From CAZIWX01 sp964543125 (GTDB taxonomy: Bacteria > Fidelibacterota > UBA8477), in NCBI GenBank assembly GCA_964543125.1, contig CAZIWX010000018.1, positions 1-31,146 on the forward strand: a DNA stretch of 31,146 nt, read 5' to 3'. The notes below the pieces were generated by a model. The model worked only from the letters and a program-made list of their open reading frames with translations, was not told the origin of the DNA and did not search any database. Both the position numbers and the translations under genes were made by a program. Positions 1 to 7,702 of the stretch are shown in pieces. Positions within the stretch are counted from its first letter, which is position 1. Every line of letters starts with the position of its first letter.

Positions 1-619
1 TAGTCAGGGTTGTGGCAATTCCGGCCAATTCCAGACCCCGGGCGATCAGTCCCACGGACTGACAACAGATGGGTCAGGCCGGCACTAAAAAAGCAGCTTG
101 CGCATTTTGATTTTTCACCGCACGGATGATTTCCGGAATGAGTTCATCCACCACTCTGGTAATATCTGGTTGATATCCCATAAAACTGATAATTTGCTCG
201 CCTAGTGAGCCAATAGAACGATTTGCCACCATGCGTTTTAAATGTTGTATGGGCAGTAAAACCTGTGGATCGGCATTCACGGCGGTATGATCGTAATGGG
301 TATGCGCCAGAGCCCGGTCTGTGTGGGGGCCATCAGTTGGCAGGAGCCGCATACTATAATCTCCCAGGAGATTGGCGGCATCGAACGGCTCTTGTTTGTC
401 TCGAAGGTAAGCACCAGCAGAGGAAATGAGCACCAACCGCGCCTGGTTCAATCTAACCTCTGTGCCCTCCGGAGCCGGATTATTTCTTAACAGCGGATAC
501 TTGCTCCAGTCAACTTTACCGGTTTGATTGAAATGATTCAACCAGCCACTGCGGTATGCAGCCAGCCAACCCTGATAATCTTTTAGTATTTCCAATCTTA
601 TCCATCCTCTGCAAAGCAT
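1..619 (-). CDS. PrdB/GrdB-like reductase selenoprotein, in-frame UGA, C-terminus cut by window edge
   Basis: This is a member of the family that includes the selenoprotein subunits of glycine, sarcosine/betaine and D-proline reductases. The role of stand-alone marine members is not established; a thiol- or selenol-based reductase is the likely activity. Codons run from an ATG at 619 to a TGA at 74-76. Residues 135-151 (SIGSLGEQIISFMGYQP) and AAFLVPA (175-181) are typical of the family. After the TGA the same frame reads on without a stop for 24 residues to the window edge: PICCQSVGLIARGLELAGIA, then TTLT. That is exactly where the family has its redox motif, so the TGA is read as selenocysteine 182 in a U-x-x-C pair. 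A TTG at 595 (residue 9) has a better ribosome binding site (AGAGGA, 9-base spacing) than the ATG and may be the true start. The Sec reading is an inference from motif continuity plus the hairpin listed separately. The missing C-terminus prevents a substrate call. Confidence 0.85.
34..76 (-). promoter_or_regulatory. Bacterial SECIS-like hairpin at the Sec UGA
   Basis: On the minus strand the TGA (76-74) is followed by a perfect 6-bp stem, CAGTCC (61-56) with GGACTG (52-47), closing a 3-base loop GTG (55-53). Eighteen bases separate the TGA from the loop, and the loop begins with G. Both match the known bacterial SECIS rules: a short apical loop 16-37 nt downstream with a G in its first two positions. 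A lower stem, GACCC (75-71) with GGGTC (38-34), includes part of the TGA itself. The predicted role is recruitment of SelB with Sec-tRNA. The element lies inside the coding sequence, as is usual in bacteria. Confidence 0.8.
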
Positions 620-656
620 TCTTTCCCGTGGTTGATAACTTACGGCAATCTATCGC

Positions 657-803
657 TTAGTAGTTCCAGGCGGCCGCCGGGTGATACTCATACCACCAAC
701 GGCTAAGAATATATAAAATCCACGACCATAATGCGGAATCATTTTCGATGGATAGCGGCGTTAATTTTTCCTCCCCTGTTTGCAGAAACCGGATATCAAA
801 CAG
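657..803 (-). pseudogene. Unassigned 48-codon coding remnant without a start codon
   Basis: An open minus-strand frame runs from just after an in-frame TAA to a TAA at 657-659 and encodes 48 residues. It begins LFDIRFLQTGEEKLTPLS and ends SRWWYEYHPAAAWNY. The composition looks like real protein: a charged N-terminal half, then an aromatic, possibly membrane-associated end. There is no ATG, GTG or TTG with a ribosome binding site at its 5' end, and I could not extend it upstream in any frame. It ends 37 bases before the selenoprotein ATG, so it may be the 3' end of a decayed or frameshifted upstream gene. I do not recognise the family. Chance remains a real possibility for an ORF of this size. 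Confidence 0.3.
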
Positions 804-973
804 TTAAATTTGAGTCTAACGGGGTAACTTTTCAATCGATCTTTTCTCTTTTTTTCAGACCCTTCGCTAAAACCCGTACGAAACTAAGCCTTGGATAGCC
901 CCCCCAAAAAAACACAAAGCTCTTTTTAAAAAATAAATCAACCGGCGTCCATTCCATAAAATAGATGAAATCA

Positions 974-1001
974 AAACGGCCCGGTTTACACCGGACCGTT
1001 T
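974..1001 (-). terminator. Terminator downstream of the small membrane protein
   Basis: The arms 991-1001 and 974-984 pair over 11 positions around a 6-base loop. On the minus strand one pair is G-U; on the plus strand the same position would be an A-C mismatch, so the hairpin fits minus-strand RNA better. A broken T-tract (TTTTGATTT) follows on the minus strand. It lies 27 bases past the TAA at 1028 but more than 130 bases past the TAA at 1134. That supports the idea that the upstream gene originally ended at 1028. Confidence 0.65.
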
Positions 1002-1027
1002 GAAAAAGATAATCGTTTCAGCGAAGG

Positions 1028-1133
1028 TTAACTGACGATATCGCTCTTCTTTGATTCATAGGACTTCTCCAGAACCGGTTTGACAAAACCTTCCTCAATC
1101 GCGTCCAGCTCCCCCAGAATAGCATTGCGCGAA
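1028..1133 (-). pseudogene. Out-of-frame C-terminal tail of the small membrane protein
   Basis: Shifting by one base relative to the membrane-protein frame opens a frame from about 1170 to a TAA at 1028-1030. It reads VNKQLRLANSRNAILGELD, then AIEEGFVKPVLEKSYESK and ends SDIVS. This is a charged, helical, coiled-coil-like sequence of the sort that often follows a membrane segment. Together with the terminator position, it suggests the native protein is about 143 residues long and that one base is out of register somewhere between 1134 and 1170. The alternative is a separate tiny ORF starting at the overlapping TTG near 1139-1141. Confidence 0.45.
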
Positions 1134-1463
1134 TTAGCCAACCGTAGCTGCTTGTTGACCTGCCAGGATGATCAGAGAGACAGCAATCCCGATGAAAAAA
1201 GAGACGATGACAATCGCCAATAATGCCGGTGAAATCCCAAAGCCGGTGTTCACCATGAATTGATAGCCTAAAACAAATAAAATGAGCCCTACAATGACAC
1301 CAAAGACCAATGATGCCATCACCTGAAAGCCGTAATTTTTCAGTGACAAACACTGAATCATGCCACCAACTTTTTTCAGATCGCGCTCCGGAATCGGATA
1401 TACTTTCTGTTCTTTGGGGATAAAAAGGTTGAATTTTTGTGTCAGATTAAAATCGCCACCCAT
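1134..1463 (-). CDS. Small membrane protein with two transmembrane helices, probably frameshifted at the C-terminus
   Basis: I do not recognise a named family. The start is set at the ATG at 1463 because AAGGAG (1470-1475) lies 6 bases upstream; a TTG at 1469 is less likely. The 109-residue product has a soluble N-terminal segment (about residues 1-45, with KEQKVYPIPERDLKKVGG) and two hydrophobic segments. One is near residues 46-70 (SLVFGVIVGLILFVLGYQF) and the other near 78-102 (SPALLAIVIVSFFIGIAVSL), so it is predicted to sit in the inner membrane. The stop at 1134 comes just after the second helix, and the following 106 bases look coding in another frame, so the end is doubtful. It has its own likely promoter and lies downstream of gpsA on the same strand. 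Confidence 0.65.
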   Translation of the reverse strand: MGGDFNLTQKFNLFIPKEQKVYPIPERDLKKVGGMIQCLSLKNYGFQVMASLVFGVIVGLILFVLGYQFMVNTGFGISPALLAIVIVSFFIGIAVSLIILAGQQAATVG

Positions 1464-1498
1464 TTCCAACTCCTTTAAAAGCTATTGGTTTATTGCCC

Positions 1499-1527
1499 AA
1501 TATGGTGTATCAAATGCCTTTTGACAA
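1499..1527 (-). promoter_or_regulatory. Probable sigma-70 promoter of the small membrane protein
   Basis: On the minus strand TTGTCA (1527-1522) is followed by a 17-base spacer and CATATT (1504-1499). This would start transcription near 1492, giving a leader of about 29 bases that includes the AAGGAG ribosome binding site. The -10 box is only a 4/6 match, so this call is moderate. Confidence 0.4.
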
Positions 1528-1596
1528 TCCATTATTTAATCGACTTAGCGTTGTTAGCCCTGATTGTCATCATTTTCGCGCGATTCGGGAATATTT

Positions 1597-2604
1597 CTAT
1601 AATGAGTGCCGCTCCCGGACCGGGTTTCGACCCATTAATTCCGCCACCGACAGGTGCGGATCCTTTTCTTCGAACAAAACTTGATATATCTGCTCACTGA
1701 TGGGCATTTCCACACCGGTTTTCTCCATGAGCTGGTGCACTGATTTAGCCGTTTTGACACCTTCGGCCACCATTTTCATCTCTCCGAGGATTTTCGGAAG
1801 TTTACGGCCTTTCCCCAACTCAAATCCCACATGCCGATTGCGGCTATGGGTACTAAGACAGGTTACAATCAAATCCCCCATACCACTTAAACCGGCAAAG
1901 GTCGCTTCCTTAGCGCCCAAATGAACACCTAAGCGGGTGATTTCGAACGAACCACGGGTAATTAATGCTGCCAGGGTATTGTCACCCGAACCCATTCCGG
2001 CCAGAATACCCGCGGCAATGGCGATAACATTTTTCAAGCTGCCACCATATTCCACACCCAAAAGGTCGGAGTTGGTATAAACACGCAAGGTTTCGCACAT
2101 AAAGAATTTCTGGATTTCCCGGGCATTATGATCGTCGGGACAGCCGGCCACGATGGCCGATGGTACCCCCCGGCTGACCTCTTCAGCGTGAGTGGGGCCA
2201 TACAGTGATCCAATTCGAGCGGTAGAAACATCCTTGAGCACATCATGAATAACCTGACTCATGGTCATCAGTGAATCATTTTCGATTCCCTTGGCTACAT
2301 TCACAATCAGAGCCGTAGGTGACAGGAACGCGCTGATAGCAGACATCGTTGGGCGCACCGCATGGGACGGTGAGGCCACCACCACGAGATCGGCATTTTC
2401 CACGGTAGCTTGTAAGTCAGTTGTGAGATTCAGCGTTTCAGGAATGTGTACACCGGGCAGGAAATCGGGCAGTTCATGATCAGTTCGGGCTTGCGCATAT
2501 AGACCTTTATCCCAAAACCAGACCCAAGTCGGCCAGCCGTTGCTTTGCAGTAACATGGCCAACGTCATTCCCCAACTTCCCGAGCCCAAAACAGCGACTT
2601 TCAT
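1597..2604 (-). CDS. gpsA: Glycerol-3-phosphate dehydrogenase [NAD(P)+]
   Basis: This cytoplasmic enzyme reduces dihydroxyacetone phosphate to sn-glycerol-3-phosphate, the backbone precursor of phospholipids. At 335 residues it has the usual family length. It shows the N-terminal Rossmann dinucleotide-binding motif GSGSWG (residues 7-12), the motif VNVAKGIE, the substrate segment GSLYGPTHAEE, the catalytic-lysine motif EYGGSLKN near residue 190, and the C-terminal GLSGMGDLIVTCLS and SRN motifs. An AAAGGA site lies 4 bases before the ATG. The gene is followed by the acyl-CoA synthetase on the upstream side of the same strand, so both neighbours belong to lipid metabolism. A gap of about 110 bases separates the two, and I see no terminator in it, so co-transcription is possible. 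Confidence 0.97.
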   Translation of the reverse strand: MKVAVLGSGSWGMTLAMLLQSNGWPTWVWFWDKGLYAQARTDHELPDFLPGVHIPETLNLTTDLQATVENADLVVVASPSHAVRPTMSAISAFLSPTALIVNVAKGIENDSLMTMSQVIHDVLKDVSTARIGSLYGPTHAEEVSRGVPSAIVAGCPDDHNAREIQKFFMCETLRVYTNSDLLGVEYGGSLKNVIAIAAGILAGMGSGDNTLAALITRGSFEITRLGVHLGAKEATFAGLSGMGDLIVTCLSTHSRNRHVGFELGKGRKLPKILGEMKMVAEGVKTAKSVHQLMEKTGVEMPISEQIYQVLFEEKDPHLSVAELMGRNPVRERHSL

Positions 2605-2715
2605 GGATTCCTTTCGATACTCAACCTGAGCTTTCGGATCCTTATAAAATAACGGGTGGCGGAAGATAATCCCGAAGCTCGGTGCTAAAAAATCAGTTTC
2701 CCATCTTCCGAAACA

Positions 2716-4524
2716 TTAATCCCCGTTACCATTTTCGGCGTACATGCCATCGATCAGGTCTTTGTAGCGCTCCTCTACCACTTTGCGTTTGATTTTCAAA
2801 CTGGGTGTGAGGGACCCGTCCTCAATAGTGAATTCCTTGGATAACAGCGTGAATTTTTTAACCGTTTCAAAGCGGGCAAAATTTTGCATGGCTTTTCCCA
2901 CTTCAGCTTCGTACAAGGCATGAACTTTTTCATCCGCCAACAACACACCGCGATCTGAATGGGGAATTCCATTAGTTATAGCCCAGTCATTCAGGGCAAT
3001 AAAACTGGGTACGATCAAGGCCGAAATGAATTTCCGCTTATCACCCAGAACCACGACCTGTTCAACGTAGGGGCTCATGACCAAGGCATTCTCAAGACCA
3101 GCCGGAGCAATATTCTTACCGCCGGCAGTCACAATTAAATTTTTCTTCCGATCCGTAATACGCAGAAAACCGTCATCGATGATGCCAATATCACCGGTAT
3201 AAAACCAACCATCTTCATTGATGGCTTCCCGCGTCGCAGCCTCGTCTTTGAAATAACCCCGCATCACATTGGGACCCCGCGTCAGGATTTCACCATCTTC
3301 CGCTATTTTTACTTCCACACCCGGGATTGGCGGGCCTACCGTTCCAAAGCGGTAATCTTCAATCTTATTTACGGTAATTACCGGAGAGGTTTCCGTTAAG
3401 CCATAACCTTCAAGGATCTTAATGCCCGCTGCATCGAAAAAAGAACCGATATCCGCAGCAAGCGGTGCTCCCCCGCTCACAAAGAAACGGAACTGGGTTC
3501 CCAACAACGCTTTAATTTTACTGAACACCAGTTTATCGGCCAGACTATTTTTAAATGCCAGCAAACCGCCGGCATTACCTTTTCTCAGCTTGGACCGATA
3601 CTGTGATCCGGTTTTAATCGCCCAGCGGGCAATTTTTTGTTTCAGTGGTGAACCTGTAGCAAATTTTGCCTGAACACCCGCGTACATTTTTTCATAGAGC
3701 CGCGGAACCGAACACATGACAGTGGGGTTCACTTGTTTCATGTCCGCCAGAACGGTTTCAGTAGATTCCGCGTAGGCAATTTTGGCGCCGATGCTGGTCG
3801 CTAACAGATGACCGGCCATCCGCTCGAAACTATGACTCAGTGGTAAAAACGATAAAAAGACATCCGATTGATCCACATGCAAGACCTGTAGCCCGGCGCT
3901 GATATTACTCATCAAATTGCCATGAGTCAGCATCACCCCTTTAGGTGGCCCGGTGGTTCCGGAGGTGTAGATCAGCGTTAAAATGTCTTCCGGCTTAACT
4001 GAATTCGCGCGTTCTTCAAAATCATAGGCGCTGCCGCCTCCGGCATAAGCACGGCCCTTGGAAAGCAGGGCCTCAAATGACAAAATATAGTCCTGATCAA
4101 AGGTAACACTGGAATCCAGGCAAATTACCCATTCCAGATTGGGACATTGATCCTTGATCTGGATGACTTTTTCGGTCTGTTCCCGATCCTGAGCAAAAAC
4201 CGCCTTGGATTCGGAATGCTCCAGGATGTACTGAATTTGGGATGGGATCAGTGTTGAATAAATTGTAACCGATGTATTAGCCGAACAGGCAATGGCATAA
4301 TCCGAGAATGCCCAGTGCGGGCAGTTTGCCGATAAAATGCCTACGTTGCTACCGGGCTCTAACCCCAATCCGGCTAAACCATAACTGGCGGCTTCTACAA
4401 TTTCACGGACCTCGCGACCCGTATAGTCCCGCCAGGCATCACCTGATTTCGCAGAAAACAATACTTTATCTGCAAAATGGGTGGTTGTGTCCAGGAACAT
4501 TCGGGCTATGGTTTTGGCTTCCAT
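2716..4524 (-). CDS. Long-chain fatty acid-CoA ligase (AMP-forming)
   Basis: This enzyme activates long-chain fatty acids to acyl-CoA through an acyl-adenylate, for degradation or lipid synthesis. It belongs to the ANL superfamily, in the FAA1-type acyl-CoA synthetase branch. Visible motifs are the ATP-binding P-loop YTSGTTGPPKGVMLTH (about residues 187-202), GYGLTET (about 375), YTGDIG (about 444) followed by DRKKNLIVTAGGKNI, and the C-terminal lysine region SLTPSLKIKRKVV. The total length of about 602 residues is normal. The start is placed at the second of two adjacent ATGs (4524) because GGGAGA lies 6 bases upstream; the first ATG (4527) would be only 3 bases away. The gene is divergent from the tRNA-Leu promoter. 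The exact chain-length preference cannot be read from the sequence. Confidence 0.93.
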   Translation of the reverse strand: MEAKTIARMFLDTTTHFADKVLFSAKSGDAWRDYTGREVREIVEAASYGLAGLGLEPGSNVGILSANCPHWAFSDYAIACSANTSVTIYSTLIPSQIQYILEHSESKAVFAQDREQTEKVIQIKDQCPNLEWVICLDSSVTFDQDYILSFEALLSKGRAYAGGGSAYDFEERANSVKPEDILTLIYTSGTTGPPKGVMLTHGNLMSNISAGLQVLHVDQSDVFLSFLPLSHSFERMAGHLLATSIGAKIAYAESTETVLADMKQVNPTVMCSVPRLYEKMYAGVQAKFATGSPLKQKIARWAIKTGSQYRSKLRKGNAGGLLAFKNSLADKLVFSKIKALLGTQFRFFVSGGAPLAADIGSFFDAAGIKILEGYGLTETSPVITVNKIEDYRFGTVGPPIPGVEVKIAEDGEILTRGPNVMRGYFKDEAATREAINEDGWFYTGDIGIIDDGFLRITDRKKNLIVTAGGKNIAPAGLENALVMSPYVEQVVVLGDKRKFISALIVPSFIALNDWAITNGIPHSDRGVLLADEKVHALYEAEVGKAMQNFARFETVKKFTLLSKEFTIEDGSLTPSLKIKRKVVEERYKDLIDGMYAENGNGD

Positions 4525-4597
4525 CATAATTCTCCCTATTATTTCATGATTTGAGTGGCAATATTAAGCATTGGTTCCAGCAGAAAGAAGCTATTTG

Positions 4598-4626
4598 TTG
4601 ACTGCACGTAATCAGGAAAATATATT
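4598..4626 (+). promoter_or_regulatory. Sigma-70 promoter of tRNA-Leu
   Basis: TTGACT (4598-4603), a 17-base spacer and TATATT (4621-4626) form a near-consensus promoter. The expected start is near 4633, about 10 bases before the mature 5' end of the tRNA. Confidence 0.8.
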
Positions 4627-4642
4627 AGCCTGCTTTTTTGCA

Positions 4643-4727
4643 GCCAGAGTGGCGGAATTGGTAGACGCAGCGGACTCAAAATCCGCCGGTCATCTCGACC
4701 TTGAGAGTTCGAGTCTCTCCTCTGGTA
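4643..4727 (+). tRNA. tRNA-Leu, anticodon CAA
   Basis: The 85-base gene folds as a type II (long variable arm) tRNA. The acceptor stem pairs GCCAGAG with CTCTGGT (one G-U pair), with discriminator A at 4727. The anticodon stem GCGGA/TCCGC encloses the loop CTCAAAA, with anticodon CAA at 4677-4679. The T arm is GAGAG, loop TTCGAGT, CTCTC. The long variable arm with CGGTCATCTCGACC fits leucine. The 3' CCA is not encoded (CTA follows), so it must be added by a nucleotidyltransferase. Confidence 0.97.
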
Positions 4728-4758
4728 CTACTACACAACCAAAACAAAACGGGTTGTC

Positions 4759-5091
4759 TTGGCCGCTAACAATTCTGATACAAAAAAAATCTCGCTCGAT
4801 CGGTGGCTGGATTCGCGCCAAATTGCCCTCGATGCGATGCTCTATCTGCATAGCTCCGGTGTTTGGGATTACGAATACCTACTGGTGGGTGTTAAAAACT
4901 TCACGGATCATTTTAAGGAATTCTTGCAGGTCATCGACCAGCCGGGTGACCGCATCGTTTTGGAACTGGTAAAGTATTACTTTCAAGTCAATCCTCGTGA
5001 AATCGAAACACACACTGAATCCAGTGATGCATTTCTGGATTTTTTCATAAAAATGCGCGAGGCATCACATTTGCCAAGCGATCAACCCTAA
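4759..5091 (+). CDS. Hypothetical 110-residue protein downstream of tRNA-Leu
   Basis: No family is recognised. The frame opens at a TTG (4759), 31 bases after the tRNA, and ends in a stop that overlaps the comEC stop on the other strand. The protein is soluble, acidic and probably helical, rich in aromatic residues (SSGVWDYEYLLVGVKNF, ELVKYYFQV), with no signal peptide, membrane segment or cysteine motif. No ribosome binding site precedes the TTG. A short inverted repeat, ACAACC (4735-4740) with GGTTGT (4752-4757), lies directly before it. An internal ATG at 4834 (residue 26) is another possible start. The gene could be transcribed by read-through from the tRNA promoter. Codon pattern and composition look genuine, but the start is uncertain. 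Confidence 0.6.
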   Translation: MAANNSDTKKISLDRWLDSRQIALDAMLYLHSSGVWDYEYLLVGVKNFTDHFKEFLQVIDQPGDRIVLELVKYYFQVNPREIETHTESSDAFLDFFIKMREASHLPSDQP

Positions 5092-7457
5092 TAACCGCTG
5101 CCCTTAGCCTGCCAGTTCATCACTATAACCGTATCGCCATCTGATTTCATAATAACTGCTTGGTCCAGATCCGTACGTTTGATTTTTACACCCAGCTTTG
5201 AATAACGCGCCAGGGTTACCGGTGCCGGATGGTGAAATTTGTTACGCAATCCCACCGAGATCACTACCCACAGGGGATCCACTAAATTCACGTAATCGGG
5301 TAGAGAACTCGTTATACTGCCATGGTGGGGTGCTTTGATGACATCCGATTTTAAAATTGAGCTAAAAACGGTTTGGCGTTCCTCTGAATAATTCTCTGCA
5401 TCACCCGTGAGTAGAAAACTGGTTTGTCCGTAAAGAATTTGGGTGACGATCGAAACATTGTTCGTAACCGACGGTGGATGGGTAACAATGGAAGAATCCG
5501 GCGCCAGGACCCGGATGACAACCGGCCAAAAGCTGCTATCAATTTCCCCGGCAAACGGTTGCAGCGATTCTACCTTCAATGAATCCACCAAGCGTTGGAT
5601 TTCAGAATACACATACGATTTATAGTCAAACTTGGGTTGCCAAATACGCTTAACTGTAAAATGCCGTAGCAGCCAGGGTGCGCCACCGATATGGTCGTTG
5701 TGGGGATGCGTGAGAATCATCAAATCAATCGTGTCGGCACCGATCCGGTTCAGATAGGGTCCGATGACCTTTGCCCCCATGTCTTTGCCTTTAAATTGTA
5801 ACCCGCAATCGATGACTATCACTCGGTGAGCTGGTGTTTCGATAACAGCGCCATCACCCTGACCCACATTTAGGAAAGCAACGCTCAAAACTGGTTGCGA
5901 GCTTAACGTTTCACGCCATACCGCCCAGTTAAAACATCCCAGAACCAATACCAGCAAGTAGAACCATTTCCGCCGGAACGAAGAAAAAGCCACCAGAAAC
6001 ATGAGTCCCGTGACTGCCAACCAGTGTAAGGGAATAGGCGGAACCTGATAATAAGCGCCCGGTATCCCGTGTAACCACTGAACAAATTTGACCAATAACT
6101 CCAAAAGAAGTTGAATCAGTGCACTCCACCAACTCCCAACTAGCGGAACCCAGCTGCCTAAAATCAACCTGGCAAACCCCAAAGCCACCACAATACCCAC
6201 CGTTGGAATTACGACCAGGTTTGCCAGGAGTCCCATAAGAGGCATTTTGTGAAAATAATAAAGCGTAAAGGGCAGTGTACCCATTTGGGCCGCCAGAGAA
6301 ACGATTAATAAATCGATGAAATATCCTACCCAAGGGTGATCCAGGAGAAACTGAGCTATGGGTTTTGGAATAATAGCTTTGAGGCGTGGGTAGAAATAGG
6401 CAATTGAAAAAACGGCCGCAAAAGAAAGTTGGAATCCAACCCGCCACAATTGGGAGGGCACCAGAATCAACATTCCCAAGCCGGCCGCACCCAGAATGTT
6501 ATATAAATCCACCCGGCGTTCTAAAGTTGTACCCCATAATACCAAAGCGGCCATTGTACCGGCTCTTAACACCGAGGGTGCCCCTCCGGTCAGGATCGCA
6601 TAAAAGGCTAGACCAATAATGGTTCCATAAACCTGCATCCGGTACGGTAGCCGCACAAAGCCCAGGATGACGAACAGAATTAAGGTCACATAGCCCACAT
6701 GCAAGCCACTGACCGCCAAAACATGAATGACGCCCGTATCTGAAAACCATTGGATAATTTCATCGTCAACCGCACCGCGTTGTCCCAATAACAGTGCGGT
6801 AAGCAAAATGCCTGATTGACCGGGAATGTTTGCCCGGATATACCCGGCAATGAATTCGCGCAAATAACTGATCGAACGGACGAAACTATGACCGGTTAAT
6901 GAATCTACCTTTAATGGATGACTTCGTGGTGGATATAGTAACCAGGAGACCTGATGCTCCGCCAGATAGTGGCGAAAGTCAAAATCCATGGGATTAGCGC
7001 GCGGATGCGGCTTACGGAAAAAGGCTTCACCGGAAAGAGTGTCACCGGGCAGAACCGGCAAGGGATCAGATAAATAACTCCAAACCTGACCCTGCCCCGG
7101 GATTGAGTCCCTCAGCGAAATGATTTCAATCGCTAACCTTTGTTTCCCGGTTGACGACTCACCCACGGACGAGACAATCCCGGAAAATCGGTAGGTGGAA
7201 TCCGGGTTGAATTGAAGGTATCGCAGGTCGCTGTTCAGTATCGTTCGGCTCCATTCCATCCGGACCATTCCCAGGGTGAAAATAAGGGCTAACCAAAGCC
7301 AATTAAAAGGGCGTAAAAGAATCAGTACCAGAAACAATATGGCAGTACCGGCGAGAAGCCACAGCGGTAGCGAGCAGTATCGACTAAAGATCAGTCCACA
7401 ACTAAAAGCGATAGCTAATACGAATAGAGGTCGACGGATCAATGCTTCCTGAATCAT
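5088..7457 (-). CDS. comEC: ComEC/Rec2 DNA-uptake channel protein
   Basis: ComEC forms the inner-membrane channel that carries single-stranded DNA into the cell during natural transformation. The 789-residue protein has all three family parts. An N-terminal membrane and DUF4131-type region (about residues 1-200) has RANPMDFDFRHYLAEHQVSW. The multi-helix Competence domain (about 210-510) has the hallmark VIHVLAVSGLHVGYV. A C-terminal metallo-beta-lactamase-like domain follows from about residue 528, with LNVGQGDGAVIETP, LTHPHNDHIGG, LLTGDAE and APHHGS, so the metal ligands needed for a nuclease are present. No clear ribosome binding site precedes the ATG at 7457. No pilus or other competence gene is in the window, so transformability is not shown. 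Confidence 0.95.
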   Translation of the reverse strand: MIQEALIRRPLFVLAIAFSCGLIFSRYCSLPLWLLAGTAILFLVLILLRPFNWLWLALIFTLGMVRMEWSRTILNSDLRYLQFNPDSTYRFSGIVSSVGESSTGKQRLAIEIISLRDSIPGQGQVWSYLSDPLPVLPGDTLSGEAFFRKPHPRANPMDFDFRHYLAEHQVSWLLYPPRSHPLKVDSLTGHSFVRSISYLREFIAGYIRANIPGQSGILLTALLLGQRGAVDDEIIQWFSDTGVIHVLAVSGLHVGYVTLILFVILGFVRLPYRMQVYGTIIGLAFYAILTGGAPSVLRAGTMAALVLWGTTLERRVDLYNILGAAGLGMLILVPSQLWRVGFQLSFAAVFSIAYFYPRLKAIIPKPIAQFLLDHPWVGYFIDLLIVSLAAQMGTLPFTLYYFHKMPLMGLLANLVVIPTVGIVVALGFARLILGSWVPLVGSWWSALIQLLLELLVKFVQWLHGIPGAYYQVPPIPLHWLAVTGLMFLVAFSSFRRKWFYLLVLVLGCFNWAVWRETLSSQPVLSVAFLNVGQGDGAVIETPAHRVIVIDCGLQFKGKDMGAKVIGPYLNRIGADTIDLMILTHPHNDHIGGAPWLLRHFTVKRIWQPKFDYKSYVYSEIQRLVDSLKVESLQPFAGEIDSSFWPVVIRVLAPDSSIVTHPPSVTNNVSIVTQILYGQTSFLLTGDAENYSEERQTVFSSILKSDVIKAPHHGSITSSLPDYVNLVDPLWVVISVGLRNKFHHPAPVTLARYSKLGVKIKRTDLDQAVIMKSDGDTVIVMNWQAKGSGY

Positions 7458-7702
7458 CCCAGGTCCATTATTCCCATTATTATTTTGGCTTTTAAAAGCA
7501 GAGGAAAATAACGAATTAAGTTCAGTAGGAAAAGCTGAAGATCAACAAAAGTTACCTCATTTGGGCTAAAAGCAGGTTCTGCCGCTTGTAAAAGTTCGCA
7601 ACTCTTTGCTCACCAAGAATTTAGACGAATTCTACTTCTGTTTTCGGGGGAAGCCCTCGAAGATCAACTCGTGGAATTTTGGTCAGTCCGTGTAATAAAG
7701 AT

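Larger units (their letters stand above)
620..1027. other. Intergenic stretch with one coding remnant and one terminator
   Basis: There is no complete gene between the selenoprotein start and the small membrane protein. It contains the 48-codon remnant at 657-803 and the terminator hairpin at 974-1001. The rest (about 804-970) is AT-rich, with a C-run followed by an A-run near 899-911. I see no promoter that I would defend, no tRNA and no repeat there. Confidence 0.5.

Noticed and set aside
4571..4972. 133-codon plus-strand ORF spanning the tRNA
   Set aside because: It runs through the tRNA gene and its promoter, and uses a different frame from the more protein-like ORF at 4759-5091.
7458..7702. 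Hairpin TTCG-A-GGG / CCC-C-CGAA between polA and comEC
   Set aside because: The stem has a mismatch and no T-run follows on either strand, so it cannot be called a terminator.
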